A DNA stretch of 64,000 bases from Yersinia massiliensis. GTDB taxonomy: Bacteria; Pseudomonadota; Gammaproteobacteria; Enterobacterales; Enterobacteriaceae. A model generated the notes under the pieces. It was not told the DNA's origin and searched no databases. It saw only the letters and a list, made by a program, of their open reading frames with translations. Shown piece after piece: positions 18,557 to 27,641 of this stretch; position 1 is the first letter of the stretch; each line of letters opens with the position of its first letter. The DNA is taken from positions 4,464,001-4,528,000 of the forward strand of contig NZ_CP028487.1 in NCBI RefSeq assembly GCF_003048255.1, read 5' to 3'. The position numbers were made by a program, and so were the translations under genes.

Positions 18557-19357
18557 TTATTGCTGCGCTACGCCAAAAATATCGTACAGCGGGCTCAGGG
18601 AGATCATATTCACCAAAATAGAAGGGACTTCATTCTGGAAATAGAGTAAGAACACCATGAATGCAATGACGGACTTAATGGTTAATGATAAAGAAAAGGC
18701 GTTGAGCTGGGGGCAAAAACGGGAATATAGCCCTAGCGCAACCTCCGTAATAAATAAAGTCACCAAAATAGGAGCTGCAAGAATAATCCCTTGCACCACT
18801 AATTGATTGAGCCAGCGCCCCAACGGCAAGCTATCGAAATGTGTAAAACCTGCGGCAAAGGGCAATAACCGATAGCTCTCAGCAAAAGTCTGCGCCAGTA
18901 ACAACATTCCACCCTGTGCCAGAAAAATCATCACAATGATATAGCTGACTAGGACGGACATCTCGGAAGACTCCACGCCATTTGCTGGATCGATAGTATC
19001 GCTGATCGTCGCCCCTCGTTGGTTATCTATCAGTTCACCGATGATATTAGCGATAAAAAACGGCAAGCTAAGAATAAATGCCAGAATCAAACCGACAGTC
19101 AGCTCATATAGGATGAGTTCACTTAAAAATGTCTCTTCCCAATCGATTTCATGTGCTGAGAAAAAAGGCCACAGCCCTAAAGCCAGAAAGACAGCAACAC
19201 AATTCTTAATAATGCCGCTGTTAAGTAACTTAGCACTGAGAAACGGCAAGAAAAAAAACACCGGTGCGATCCGTACCCAAGCGAGTACCAACTTCAATAA
19301 CCCTATCTGAAAAGCAGAATAGAACGATACGTAAAACCCCAGCGCCTCCGCACTCAT
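18557..19357 (-). CDS. ysaT: T3SS export apparatus protein YsaT (SctT)
   Basis: The 266-residue inner-membrane protein belongs to the FliR/SpaR/SctT family. It has about six hydrophobic segments and the family region FIANIIGELIDNQRGATISD near residue 100. With YsaR and YsaS it forms the helical export gate below the needle. Its start overlaps the ysaS stop by one base (TAATG). Length and segment pattern are normal. Confidence 0.93.
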   Translation of the reverse strand: MSAEALGFYVSFYSAFQIGLLKLVLAWVRIAPVFFFLPFLSAKLLNSGIIKNCVAVFLALGLWPFFSAHEIDWEETFLSELILYELTVGLILAFILSLPFFIANIIGELIDNQRGATISDTIDPANGVESSEMSVLVSYIIVMIFLAQGGMLLLAQTFAESYRLLPFAAGFTHFDSLPLGRWLNQLVVQGIILAAPILVTLFITEVALGLYSRFCPQLNAFSLSLTIKSVIAFMVFLLYFQNEVPSILVNMISLSPLYDIFGVAQQ

Positions 19358-19626
19358 TAGCCGATCCCCGCAGGTGCCAGTGCGATCGCCAGTACTTCAG
19401 TGGCATAATTCATGACCTTATCGGACAGCCAACCTGAGATCATAAATAGCGATCCAAACACCGCCAGTAATTTGATGCCAAAGGGCAGCGTTTGCTCTTG
19501 AAGCTGAGTCACGGTTTGAATCAAGCCCACTAATAATCCGACGACCGTCGCAACAAAGACCGGAATTGCCGACAGCAGCACGATGAGCAACATAGCTTTG
19601 TTACTGGCATATATAATTTCGTCCAT
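19357..19626 (-). CDS. ysaS: T3SS export apparatus protein YsaS (SctS)
   Basis: This 89-residue FliQ/SpaQ-family protein consists of two hydrophobic hairpin helices. The linker contains QTVTQLQEQTLPFGIKLLAV, a strongly conserved family stretch. Several copies join YsaR and YsaT in the export gate. It lies 15 bases downstream of ysaR in the same operon. Confidence 0.93.
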   Translation of the reverse strand: MDEIIYASNKAMLLIVLLSAIPVFVATVVGLLVGLIQTVTQLQEQTLPFGIKLLAVFGSLFMISGWLSDKVMNYATEVLAIALAPAGIG

Positions 19627-19641
19627 CTGTTAATTACCTTA

Positions 19642-20307
19642 CTAATGCTGCGCCAGTTCCATGTATTGCATAATCAGCCCCTTAGAGATAAGTGACCAAC
19701 CGTCGATTGCCACGAACAAAATTAGCTTTACCGGAACAGAAATCGTGACTGGACTCATCATCATCATCCCAAGGGCGAGCAAAATGCTGGAGATAATCAG
19801 ATCAATCACCACAAACGGTAGATAGATATAAAATCCAATTTCGAATGCTGACTTAATTTCACTCAATGCGTACGCCGGTAACAATGAGAATAAGGTTGGT
19901 TCAATGTCCTCTTCTACGGTTGGATCTTCACTACGCCCCTGCTGGACTGACTCGAAGAACTTAAGCAGATCTGGGTCAGAGTATTTTTTCAGGTAGGCTT
20001 TGTAGCTGCCTAGTCCTCCTTCAACAAAGTTATCCATCGACTCAGCATTGCTGAAATCAACTTGTTCGGTGCGCATATACTGATGCACATCTTGGATAAC
20101 TGGCATCATCACAAACAGTGAGAGCAACAGTGCGATCCCATTAAGTGCCATGGTGGAGGGGACTTGTTGCACGCCCATGGCATTACGGACCATGATTAAC
20201 ACTACTGAGATCTTTAAGTAGCAAGTCCCCGCCGCGATAATAAAAGGCAGCAATGTAGAAAGTGCAACAATCGCCAATAAGGGAATATCGCTGGGAATAG
20301 TTGGCAT
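19642..20307 (-). CDS. ysaR: T3SS export apparatus protein YsaR (SctR)
   Basis: The 221-residue FliP/SpaP-family protein has the conserved N-terminal region PFIIAAGTCYLKISVVLIMV. Its C-terminal part has ALSEIKSAFEIGFYIYLPFV and GMMMMSPVTISVPVKLILFV. Five copies nucleate the export gate in the inner membrane. The four bases between ysaQ and its ATG point to coupled translation. Confidence 0.95.
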   Translation of the reverse strand: MPTIPSDIPLLAIVALSTLLPFIIAAGTCYLKISVVLIMVRNAMGVQQVPSTMALNGIALLLSLFVMMPVIQDVHQYMRTEQVDFSNAESMDNFVEGGLGSYKAYLKKYSDPDLLKFFESVQQGRSEDPTVEEDIEPTLFSLLPAYALSEIKSAFEIGFYIYLPFVVIDLIISSILLALGMMMMSPVTISVPVKLILFVAIDGWSLISKGLIMQYMELAQH

Positions 20308-20311
20308 CGAC

Positions 20312-21247
20312 TTATGACCCTAAATGGCCTTGGCACGCCAACTTTGTGACCTCCAGACCCAACTCATTATCGTCACCGATATAAATAAGCTCCCCTTCCG
20401 CGATCAGTTGCTTATTGGCGTAAACTTTCACTTCACGATCTTTATCTGCACCTAACTCATACACTGAACCTGGTTGAATAAAGGCCAATTCTTCTAATGG
20501 GATTTCACTTTGGCCTAATACAAAGGTTAATTTTACAGTGACATCACCCATATTGAACGGGCGTGGTGAGTCCTCCGGCAGCACGTCATCCAACCTTGGC
20601 AGGGTATCTTCCGCCCCCGAGGCATAGTCAATATTTTCTTCCACCACGAATACTCCCTCTTGCTGTTTCTGAAAACGGGCTATCGCACGACCCGCTATGG
20701 TTAATTGCAGTTGCAGTTGCTGAATACAGAGCACATCACGCAGTGCTAGCGTCTGTAATAAACCTGCGCTGATGTAGCTGTAGCCCAGTACCCAATCAAG
20801 CTGTTGAGTCACGTTTGACCCAATGTTCATTCGGGCAGATACAGCCTCAAGCTGGCGAATCGGTGACGCTAACAATACGGTCCCTAACAAAGGCTCCATA
20901 ACTGTCAGCCAAGGTCGATTAATCACTCCACCTTCAACAATCTCAACACTGTCCACGCGAAACTCATTCGCGAAAAAAGTACAACCTTCATTTTTGTTCA
21001 TGAAAACACTGACGAGACTCTGGCTATCCAATGCTTGCCAAGCACAGCTGTTCAGCTCAGGCCAACTATGACAACACCACTGATCAACAGGTATTAGCAC
21101 AGAGATTTTTTCAGTGGTGCTATATAGCTGAGCACGAAAATAAAGTTCCCCAGTTTCGGGGGTAATCGCACTTTTTTCTGGTTGATAGCGCTGTTGCCAG
21201 CGCATCACCTGAATCTGAAGCGTACTGAGTCGACGAATATTAAGCAT
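20312..21247 (-). CDS. ysaQ: T3SS sorting-platform (C-ring) protein YsaQ (SctQ)
   Basis: The 311-residue SpaO/Spa33 homologue carries a C-terminal SPOA domain (about residues 235-305), with MGDVTVKLTFVLGQSEIPLE at its start. It would form the cytoplasmic pods of the sorting platform, linking SctK and SctL to the ATPase. The N-terminal two thirds are poorly conserved, as usual. A strong internal ribosome binding site before GTG codons at residues 201-202 suggests that a short C-terminal product is also made, as in Spa33, SpaO and YscQ. Confidence 0.9.
   Translation of the reverse strand: MLNIRRLSTLQIQVMRWQQRYQPEKSAITPETGELYFRAQLYSTTEKISVLIPVDQWCCHSWPELNSCAWQALDSQSLVSVFMNKNEGCTFFANEFRVDSVEIVEGGVINRPWLTVMEPLLGTVLLASPIRQLEAVSARMNIGSNVTQQLDWVLGYSYISAGLLQTLALRDVLCIQQLQLQLTIAGRAIARFQKQQEGVFVVEENIDYASGAEDTLPRLDDVLPEDSPRPFNMGDVTVKLTFVLGQSEIPLEELAFIQPGSVYELGADKDREVKVYANKQLIAEGELIYIGDDNELGLEVTKLACQGHLGS
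20642..20660 (-). promoter_or_regulatory. Internal ribosome binding site for a short SctQ-C product
   Basis: On the minus strand AGAGGGAG (20660-20653) lies five and eight bases before two in-frame GTG codons at 20647 and 20644. Initiation at the second would give a 110-residue protein containing the whole SPOA domain. Homologous systems make such a C-terminal fragment by internal initiation, and it is needed for assembly. Confidence 0.55.
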
Positions 21248-21249
21248 GG

Positions 21250-22320
21250 TTATGCCTCGTCCTCTTGCTCGGCTTGTTGCTGCTCGCGACGCTCTTTATT
21301 TTGCTCATCATCGCGAAAACGCAACGGGTTATCCGATGTCAGTAAATGCCGATTTTCCTGTAGCGTTTGCTGAACGTCGGCGCTAGTCGTTATCGCAGTT
21401 AGTTCACCTGCACCAGATAACTCAAACGTCACCACCGGGCTATTTTTCCACTGAGTGAAGGTGTAACTCAGTGTGCGATTCCCTGCTGTCGGCTTACCTT
21501 CAGCCACTAATGCCTCGGGTAGCGCCCTATTCGGCGCTTTAACCTCGACTGGCTCCGCAAACGAAGAAGACTGTACAGCCGGCTGTTGGGTAAACAGTTC
21601 AAGCGGTGACTCATCACCTTGAGCAGGCGCTTTTTTCTGCGCATGTAAAGCAGCAGTGCTCAATTCATGGCCCAGTGCTGATGAAGCAATATCACCCTCT
21701 TTGGCCACGACATCAGGCCGGCGAGCATTGACCGAGGTGTCGTGATCATTCTGTTTTTGCCCCTCAGCGGATAACGAGGCGACAGAAACTTTCGATATTG
21801 TTGACTGGTCACGATTCGCTGAAGATAAGGCATCCAATGGAACAGCATCGCTATCTTGTTGGACAGCATTTAGCTGAGTATCTGTTTTAGCCTCAACGGT
21901 ACTTATCGGTGCTTTTTCGCCGATAAACTCACCTGACATGACGGGTTTAGCCGACGTTTTCTCACCAGTTTGGGGTCGGACTGCTACCACGTTTTGCAGG
22001 GATGGCATCATCTCTCCCGCCTGAAAATGTTCAGTGCTTGGTAAAGGTGCGGCCTGCAATTTAAGCTGCGTGCTAAGGGGCATATTGCTCACTGTCATGA
22101 CGGGAATCAGTACCGCCGGAGCAACCTGCTCTTCCATCTTTTTTTTGCGCTGCTTAATTTTCTCCAGCAACTCTGCTGCTTTTTTTTGCGCTTCCTCCCG
22201 TATAAAGCTCACTTTCGGTTCATTATCACCACGCCGAACTTTCGACGGAGACACTCGGGCGGAGTCATCACACTTGAGATCAAATGCAGTGCTATTAGGT
22301 GCCTGTTTTATCGCCACCAT
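21250..22320 (-). CDS. sctP: T3SS needle-length regulator (SctP, InvJ/SpaN position)
   Basis: The ATG at 22320, preceded by GAGGA, gives 356 residues; the longer frame uses a TTG. The protein has a basic helical N-terminus (EEAQKKAAELLEKIKQRKKK) and a long low-complexity middle. A conserved-looking C-terminal domain from about 270 has YTFTQWKNSPVVTFEL. This plan and its position between sctO and sctQ match InvJ/Spa32 molecular rulers, which are secreted and trigger the YsaU substrate switch. Sequence similarity in this family is weak, so the call is mostly positional. It overlaps the sctO end by 26 bases. Confidence 0.75.
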   Translation of the reverse strand: MVAIKQAPNSTAFDLKCDDSARVSPSKVRRGDNEPKVSFIREEAQKKAAELLEKIKQRKKKMEEQVAPAVLIPVMTVSNMPLSTQLKLQAAPLPSTEHFQAGEMMPSLQNVVAVRPQTGEKTSAKPVMSGEFIGEKAPISTVEAKTDTQLNAVQQDSDAVPLDALSSANRDQSTISKVSVASLSAEGQKQNDHDTSVNARRPDVVAKEGDIASSALGHELSTAALHAQKKAPAQGDESPLELFTQQPAVQSSSFAEPVEVKAPNRALPEALVAEGKPTAGNRTLSYTFTQWKNSPVVTFELSGAGELTAITTSADVQQTLQENRHLLTSDNPLRFRDDEQNKERREQQQAEQEDEA

Positions 22321-22747
22321 ACGTGGATAATTCCTCAATTTCGTCTTGCTGTTGAAGTGCTAAATTTAACCTCAGTCTGAGACGCTCCTGCTTTAGATAA
22401 CTTTGGAATTTCTCATACCGATTATTCGTCTCTATTAATCTTTGTTGTAACAACCGTTGTTGCTGCTCGAGTTTTTTCTGTTCCGAGCTTAAGCTCTCCT
22501 GTTGGTATAACAGGCGGGCAACCTCTGCCAATAAGGCCGCCTTATGACGTTGCCGCTCAAAAAAAGCGTCACGAGTAAGCTCTGCGGACTGTTCATAAAG
22601 AGTACTCTGGGCTTCCAGAGCGTTAACACGCATATGAATATCTTGCTGTTCTTGCTTCAGGGTCTGTATCGCACGCAGCAATGTTTGCCGCTCTTGCTTT
22701 ACTCGCTCCAGCCTTCGCTCCGTCAAACTCAGCAAATTCTTAACCAT
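22295..22747 (-). CDS. sctO: T3SS ATPase stalk protein (SctO, InvI/SpaM family)
   Basis: The 150-residue protein is almost wholly coiled coil with many Gln, Arg and Glu residues, starting LTERRLERVKQERQTLL. SctO proteins form a two-helix stalk linking the ATPase hexamer to the SctV nonamer. The ATG overlaps the ysaN stop, and its own end overlaps sctP. Length and composition fit SpaM/InvI. Confidence 0.8.
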   Translation of the reverse strand: MVKNLLSLTERRLERVKQERQTLLRAIQTLKQEQQDIHMRVNALEAQSTLYEQSAELTRDAFFERQRHKAALLAEVARLLYQQESLSSEQKKLEQQQRLLQQRLIETNNRYEKFQSYLKQERLRLRLNLALQQQDEIEELSTYGGDKTGT

Positions 22748-24042
22748 TAGCCTGCCAACTCATTGATATGACTGAGCGTACTTTCAAAATTGCCCGAATC
22801 CTCCATTGACTGTTGTAAGAACGCTTCGATTGCATCCCGCTTATCCAACGCATGATCGTTGTCTGCATTCTCACCACGCTGGTACTCACCGAGATCAAGA
22901 TAAAGCTGTATCTGATCCAGCCGCCCAAGCATTTCACGTGTTTTGGCCGCCGCCTGACGATGGTGGGGAGTACTGACTTTGGAGAAAACGCGACTGATAC
23001 TGTGCAGAACATCAATGGCGGGATAATGGCCCCGTCCGGCAAGTTTTGAACTGAGATAAATATGACCATCAATAATCGAACGAATCTCATCCCCAATGGG
23101 GTCAGATTCTTCTTCACTCTCCAACAGAACCGTATAAAACGCCGTAATCGAGCCATGCTGTAATACGCCGGGACGTTCTAATAAAAGTGGAAGTTGTTCG
23201 AAAACAGAAGCAGGGTAACCGCGTCGAGCCGGAAGCTCCCCTGCGGCCAGTGCGACATCACGCAAGGCACGTGCATATCGGGTCATTGAATCAACAAACA
23301 ACAACACATCTCGCCCCTGGTCGCGAAAATACTCTGTAATTGCAGTCGCCAATAAAGCGGCATTACATCGCTCTACGGCTGGGCTATCTGATGTGGCGTA
23401 CACTAAAATAGTTCGTGCACTGCGCGGTGATGCTTGCAGCTCATGGATAAACTCCGTGACTTCGCGGCCACGTTCACCAATTAACGCGACAACACAAATG
23501 TCCGCCTCCGCATGGTTCATGATCATACTCATTAAGGACGTTTTACCACTGCCTGCGGATGCAAAGATCCCCATACGTTGCCCTCGCCCACAAGTGAGTA
23601 AACCATCGATCGCCCTAACACCCGTGACCAAAGGCTCATTAACCGGGCGACGCAGCTCAACGCCAACCGGCGGGCTATCAACTCGACGCGAAGTCGTGTA
23701 TGGGGATTTCACTATCGTAGCTTCACGGCTCAGAACACCAACTTCCTCCCCAACGGCGTTAAAAATCTTTCCCGCTAAATGATCACCCATTTCAAAAACA
23801 AAGGGTTGGCCAGTCGGGCGGATCACCACGTCACGTGTCATTCCTTGCGCCCGACCAATCAAACTTAATAGGGTCAGATTGCCTCTAAAACCGACAACCT
23901 GAGCTTTGGCAATGACTTCTCGCTGGCGTAAATCACGCTCAATCAGACATATTTCACCGATAAAGACCCCTTGCAGTGGGGCTTCAATGAGACAACCATG
24001 AATGCGCGACGGATGCGCGCAGGTTTCAAAAATTTTCATCAC
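22747..24042 (-). CDS. ysaN: T3SS ATPase YsaN (SctN)
   Basis: The 431-residue F1-type ATPase is of the InvC/Spa47 family. Walker A is ASAGSGKT at residues 161-168, Walker B is DVLLFVDS near 245-252, and the catalytic Glu lies in IGERGRE at 188-194. It strips chaperones and unfolds substrates at the base of the injectisome. An ATG at 24042 is directly followed by a second ATG; either works. It ends in the start of sctO. Confidence 0.95.
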   Translation of the reverse strand: MMKIFETCAHPSRIHGCLIEAPLQGVFIGEICLIERDLRQREVIAKAQVVGFRGNLTLLSLIGRAQGMTRDVVIRPTGQPFVFEMGDHLAGKIFNAVGEEVGVLSREATIVKSPYTTSRRVDSPPVGVELRRPVNEPLVTGVRAIDGLLTCGRGQRMGIFASAGSGKTSLMSMIMNHAEADICVVALIGERGREVTEFIHELQASPRSARTILVYATSDSPAVERCNAALLATAITEYFRDQGRDVLLFVDSMTRYARALRDVALAAGELPARRGYPASVFEQLPLLLERPGVLQHGSITAFYTVLLESEEESDPIGDEIRSIIDGHIYLSSKLAGRGHYPAIDVLHSISRVFSKVSTPHHRQAAAKTREMLGRLDQIQLYLDLGEYQRGENADNDHALDKRDAIEAFLQQSMEDSGNFESTLSHINELAG

Positions 24043-24450
24043 TTAAGCAGTTAACAGTGTCATGAGCTGATGGCTGCGCTCATAAAACTCTTCCAGACTG
24101 GCGGAGAATAACTGCGGGTCATTCATCGCGGCTTCAGGCATGACTGCGGAAAGGACAAAAGTATCATTGGTAATATTCAGCGCGGGTTGCCCAATTTGGA
24201 AATTACGCGGTGTATAAGCCAACAGTTCGCTTAATAATGAGCTGCTTTTAGTATCGAAACCTGTGGCATGATATTCATAAAGGTTGCTCCACAAAATAAC
24301 ATCATCACTCGCCAGATCGACGTTAATGGGTGGCGACTCGTTCAACTCCAACTGAATAGTAGAGTGACAATCTAATTGAGTATTAATTAAATCCTGACGA
24401 CCTTCATAAGATAAAAATGTATTTAACGCTTCGATAAACCGATATTTCAT
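24043..24450 (-). CDS. Class IB T3SS chaperone (InvB/Spa15-like)
   Basis: This 135-residue acidic protein lies between ysaV and ysaN, exactly where invB and spa15 lie. The sequence shows an alternating helix-strand pattern with an N-terminal helix (YRFIEALNTFLSYEGRQDL) and an acidic C-terminal helix (SASLEEFYERSHQLMTLL), typical of small dimeric effector chaperones. Class IB chaperones serve several effectors at once. It would be a natural candidate to pilot effectors such as YspA or the RhoGAP-domain protein. The Ysa gene name is not certain to me. Confidence 0.75.
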   Translation of the reverse strand: MKYRFIEALNTFLSYEGRQDLINTQLDCHSTIQLELNESPPINVDLASDDVILWSNLYEYHATGFDTKSSSLLSELLAYTPRNFQIGQPALNITNDTFVLSAVMPEAAMNDPQLFSASLEEFYERSHQLMTLLTA

Positions 24451-24462
24451 GTTAACTCTCCT

Positions 24463-26535
24463 TTATACAGTTTTAATGACATTAACTTTCACTGTTTCGG
24501 AGATCTCGTTAAATGAGAGAACCTCTAATTCAGGAAAGCGACTTTCAATGATTTTTTTCACAAAACGACGAATATCAACGGGCACAAGAACATTCATGTC
24601 ACGAATTGATAAATAACTGTTTTCCAATGCCAGCGAAAATGCCTGAATAATTTCGTCTGTTTTCGCTGGTTCAAGATTAAGAAAACCGCCTCCAGAAGCT
24701 TGCCTAATTCCTTGACGAATCGTATCTTCAAACTGGGCATTGATCATCAGGACATTCAAACGCCCGTCGGTGGCAAAACGGGATGAGATATATCGGGCCA
24801 TCGCACCCCGAACATATTCGACTAACATCATGCCGTCTTTTTCTTTCGGGACCCACTGCACCAGCGTTTCCAGAATCAACTTCATATTACGAATAGAAAT
24901 CTTTTCCATCAGCAAACGCTGAAATACTTCAGTGATTTTTTGGACTGTTGCGTGGCGATAACACTCTTTTAATAATTCAGGGTATTTCTTTTCCAAATCA
25001 TCGAGTAAGTTCTTTGTTTCTTGAATACCAAAGAATTCAGAAATGTGATGCAATAATAGCGTTCCAATGCAATCGATCATTTCTTGCATATCATCACGTA
25101 CGATTAACCCTAACTGCTTAATCTCATCAACATACTTACCCTCAAGCCAAGAACTAACGACTCTGTTATCATCACTATATTGAGTCAACTCTAATCCAAG
25201 ATATTCCAGTTCATCATTAACAGTGAGAAGACGATAACCCCCAAAACAGATATTATAACTCCCCGCCTGCACTTCATTAATAAGCACAATAATTTTGTTA
25301 TCAGGTACTACCGGCGAATAGTTAATGGCAATATCTGGAATACGGTAGCCATAGCGAACAAAAATATCTTTCTTAATACGTGAGAGAAAATAATTCTCCT
25401 CTAATAACGTCTTATGCGCTTGGCTCACAGAAATAATAATCGGTAGTGTTTCAGGGACATATTCATCCTCCGACTCATGGCTTTCCCGCCGAGTCTCACC
25501 TTCTGCCACATCAATACTGACTCCCGTCTCGCCTTGCTTTTCACCTGATAGCTGTTTTTTATCCTGACGTTTTTGATAGAAGCGATACCATAACAGCCCA
25601 AACATTAAACCGGACAGCAGCAGGAATATATGGGTAGGAAATCCAGGCAGGAAACCAATGGCCAGTACAATAATACCCGTAATCAGAATCGTGAAATCTT
25701 TGGCGAACAGTTCAGAAACAATATTTTCACCGAGATTCTTCTCATTTCCGCCCACACGGGTCACAATAAAGCCGGCACTGATGGAAATAAGCAGTGCAGG
25801 GATTTGCGCCACTAGACCATCACCAATCGTCAACAAGGTAAAGGTATTAAGCGCGGTGGACATATCCATGCCCTGTTGAGCCATACCGACGGAAATACCG
25901 CCAATCAAGTTAACAAAAATAATGATAATACCGGCGATAGCATCCCCTTTGATGAACTTCATCGCACCATCAAAAGAGCCGTAAAGTTGGCTTTCGTTTT
26001 CCATCTCATTACGTTTCTCTTTCACCGTTGCTTCATCGATAACACCCGCACGAAGATCAGCATCAATGCTCATCTGCTTACCGGGCATCGCATCCAGCGA
26101 GAAACGCGCCGCGACTTCGGCAATACGTTCTGAACCTTTCGTTATCACAATAAACTGTACAATCGTGACAATGGCAAAGACCACCATCCCAACGACCAGA
26201 TTATCTTGAATAACAAACTGGCCAAATGTGGCAATAATATCGCCAGCATCGGCTTCAATTAAAATAAGTCGACTGGTACTGATTGATAATGCTAGCCGAA
26301 ATAAAGTGCTAATTAATAAGATGGACGGGAATGATCTAAAATCCAGTACCCGGGTAATATAAAATGACCCCATGAATATCAATACTGATATCATGATATT
26401 CAAGCCGATTAACAAATCGACCAAAATAGTCGGTAGCGGAATAATCAGCATCGCAATAACCATTACCATGATGATTAAAACCATCAATTCAGGACGTTTG
26501 CGAATATCTAATAATAGTCCGGTTATTTTATTCAT
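24463..26535 (-). CDS. ysaV: T3SS major export apparatus protein YsaV (SctV)
   Basis: The 690-residue FlhA/InvA-family protein has eight membrane helices in residues 15-325. The FHIPEP-region loop includes FSLDAMPGKQMSIDADLRAG, and a large cytoplasmic domain from about 355 forms the nonameric ring. It passes substrates from the platform to the export gate. It starts by ATGA overlap with ysaW and precedes the chaperone gene by 12 bases. A charged, Glu-rich linker (about 330-355) is slightly long. All core regions are intact. Confidence 0.95.
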   Translation of the reverse strand: MNKITGLLLDIRKRPELMVLIIMVMVIAMLIIPLPTILVDLLIGLNIMISVLIFMGSFYITRVLDFRSFPSILLISTLFRLALSISTSRLILIEADAGDIIATFGQFVIQDNLVVGMVVFAIVTIVQFIVITKGSERIAEVAARFSLDAMPGKQMSIDADLRAGVIDEATVKEKRNEMENESQLYGSFDGAMKFIKGDAIAGIIIIFVNLIGGISVGMAQQGMDMSTALNTFTLLTIGDGLVAQIPALLISISAGFIVTRVGGNEKNLGENIVSELFAKDFTILITGIIVLAIGFLPGFPTHIFLLLSGLMFGLLWYRFYQKRQDKKQLSGEKQGETGVSIDVAEGETRRESHESEDEYVPETLPIIISVSQAHKTLLEENYFLSRIKKDIFVRYGYRIPDIAINYSPVVPDNKIIVLINEVQAGSYNICFGGYRLLTVNDELEYLGLELTQYSDDNRVVSSWLEGKYVDEIKQLGLIVRDDMQEMIDCIGTLLLHHISEFFGIQETKNLLDDLEKKYPELLKECYRHATVQKITEVFQRLLMEKISIRNMKLILETLVQWVPKEKDGMMLVEYVRGAMARYISSRFATDGRLNVLMINAQFEDTIRQGIRQASGGGFLNLEPAKTDEIIQAFSLALENSYLSIRDMNVLVPVDIRRFVKKIIESRFPELEVLSFNEISETVKVNVIKTV

Positions 26536-27641
26536 AAAATATTCTCTTTTTTATCACTTAATGTCCGTTGAGCTAAAGTCAATTCCATCGCCATAAGGTG
26601 ATCCATGCTTTCCTTCAATTCGGTCATAAGGTGTTCGCGCTCTTCTAACGACTGAAAAACGCCAGTTGGTAACGTGGAAAAAGCGATAATTAAAATCTGC
26701 AAAAAACGTGCACGCATATCGCTACTTAATACGCAGAGTTGCTGTGAAAAAAAAGTCAGTAAACTTTCACTAAAACACGCTTGGTCGCGGATGCCCCGAG
26801 TAAATAATTGACTTAGGGCTTTCTCACCATATTGACCAACAAAGGCGAATCCTGCGTGCAAAAAACGCTGGCGAAATATTCCATCGAGTGACTGCATTTC
26901 CCTTAAACATCGGACGCGGTTAAAGAAGCGCCCAAATTCATTGACATTGACATTTCCCAGTGGCAATACCTGTAGATCGCAAGCTAAGGCACGCGCCAGA
27001 TAGCGCATAATATTTTCACGTTCTTCTGCATCTTGCTCATCCGCCCATTGCTCATAGAGATAGACCACTGGCCCCTCGTAGCTGAGAAACTCACGATAGA
27101 GCATTCTCAGATCTCCTGCGGACTGTTGCATTCTTTGTGCAAAAGCTTTGGCGACTAAGGCGATGTTGACCCCGGCCTGTGCGCTTCGGTTAAGGTCTTC
27201 CGCTTCCAGTAATTCTCGCAACTCATTAAGATGTTCAATCTGTTTGCGTTTTAGCCGATTGCGATTAATCAATGCAGCCAATGCCATAAGTAAATCACTG
27301 GGATCGGTAAAATATTGAAGCAAAAATGCACGTAATTGCTGTGGCGTCATCAACCGACCATGAAGTACCCCTTCTACATGAAGGAGCTTTTCATCCGCCT
27401 GCCCATCCAAAATACGTTCAGCAAAGCTCATCCATTCTTCTTTGTGATCCGCTTTCCCCCCACCGCGGCGAATGTGGCTTGCTGCTAGCATGGACATCGA
27501 CGCATATTCGCCGTTGTCATCAATCACACCCTGACCGCGTGAGGTTTCATCAGCATCATCACTGACCTGAGTCGAGGAAGCACTCTTGTCACGCTGCCCC
27601 ACTAAAAAGCGGCTATTCCCGCCAACGGGTCCTATTGCCAT
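26532..27641 (-). CDS. ysaW: T3SS gatekeeper YsaW (SctW, InvE/MxiC family)
   Basis: The 369-residue helical protein matches InvE/MxiC in size and gene position between ysaC and ysaV. An N-terminal disordered part with QVSDDADETSRGQGVIDD precedes three helical repeat domains. Gatekeepers hold back effectors until translocators are exported and host contact occurs. It begins ten bases inside the ysaC 3' end and overlaps ysaV by four, so it is in the ysaE-CWV operon. Confidence 0.88.
   Translation of the reverse strand: MAIGPVGGNSRFLVGQRDKSASSTQVSDDADETSRGQGVIDDNGEYASMSMLAASHIRRGGGKADHKEEWMSFAERILDGQADEKLLHVEGVLHGRLMTPQQLRAFLLQYFTDPSDLLMALAALINRNRLKRKQIEHLNELRELLEAEDLNRSAQAGVNIALVAKAFAQRMQQSAGDLRMLYREFLSYEGPVVYLYEQWADEQDAEERENIMRYLARALACDLQVLPLGNVNVNEFGRFFNRVRCLREMQSLDGIFRQRFLHAGFAFVGQYGEKALSQLFTRGIRDQACFSESLLTFFSQQLCVLSSDMRARFLQILIIAFSTLPTGVFQSLEEREHLMTELKESMDHLMAMELTLAQRTLSDKKENIL

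Noticed and set aside
22601..23156. 138-codon frame antisense or offset to ysaN
   Set aside because: It is a same-strand shadow of ysaN in another frame, with Arg/Trp-rich content and no start signal.
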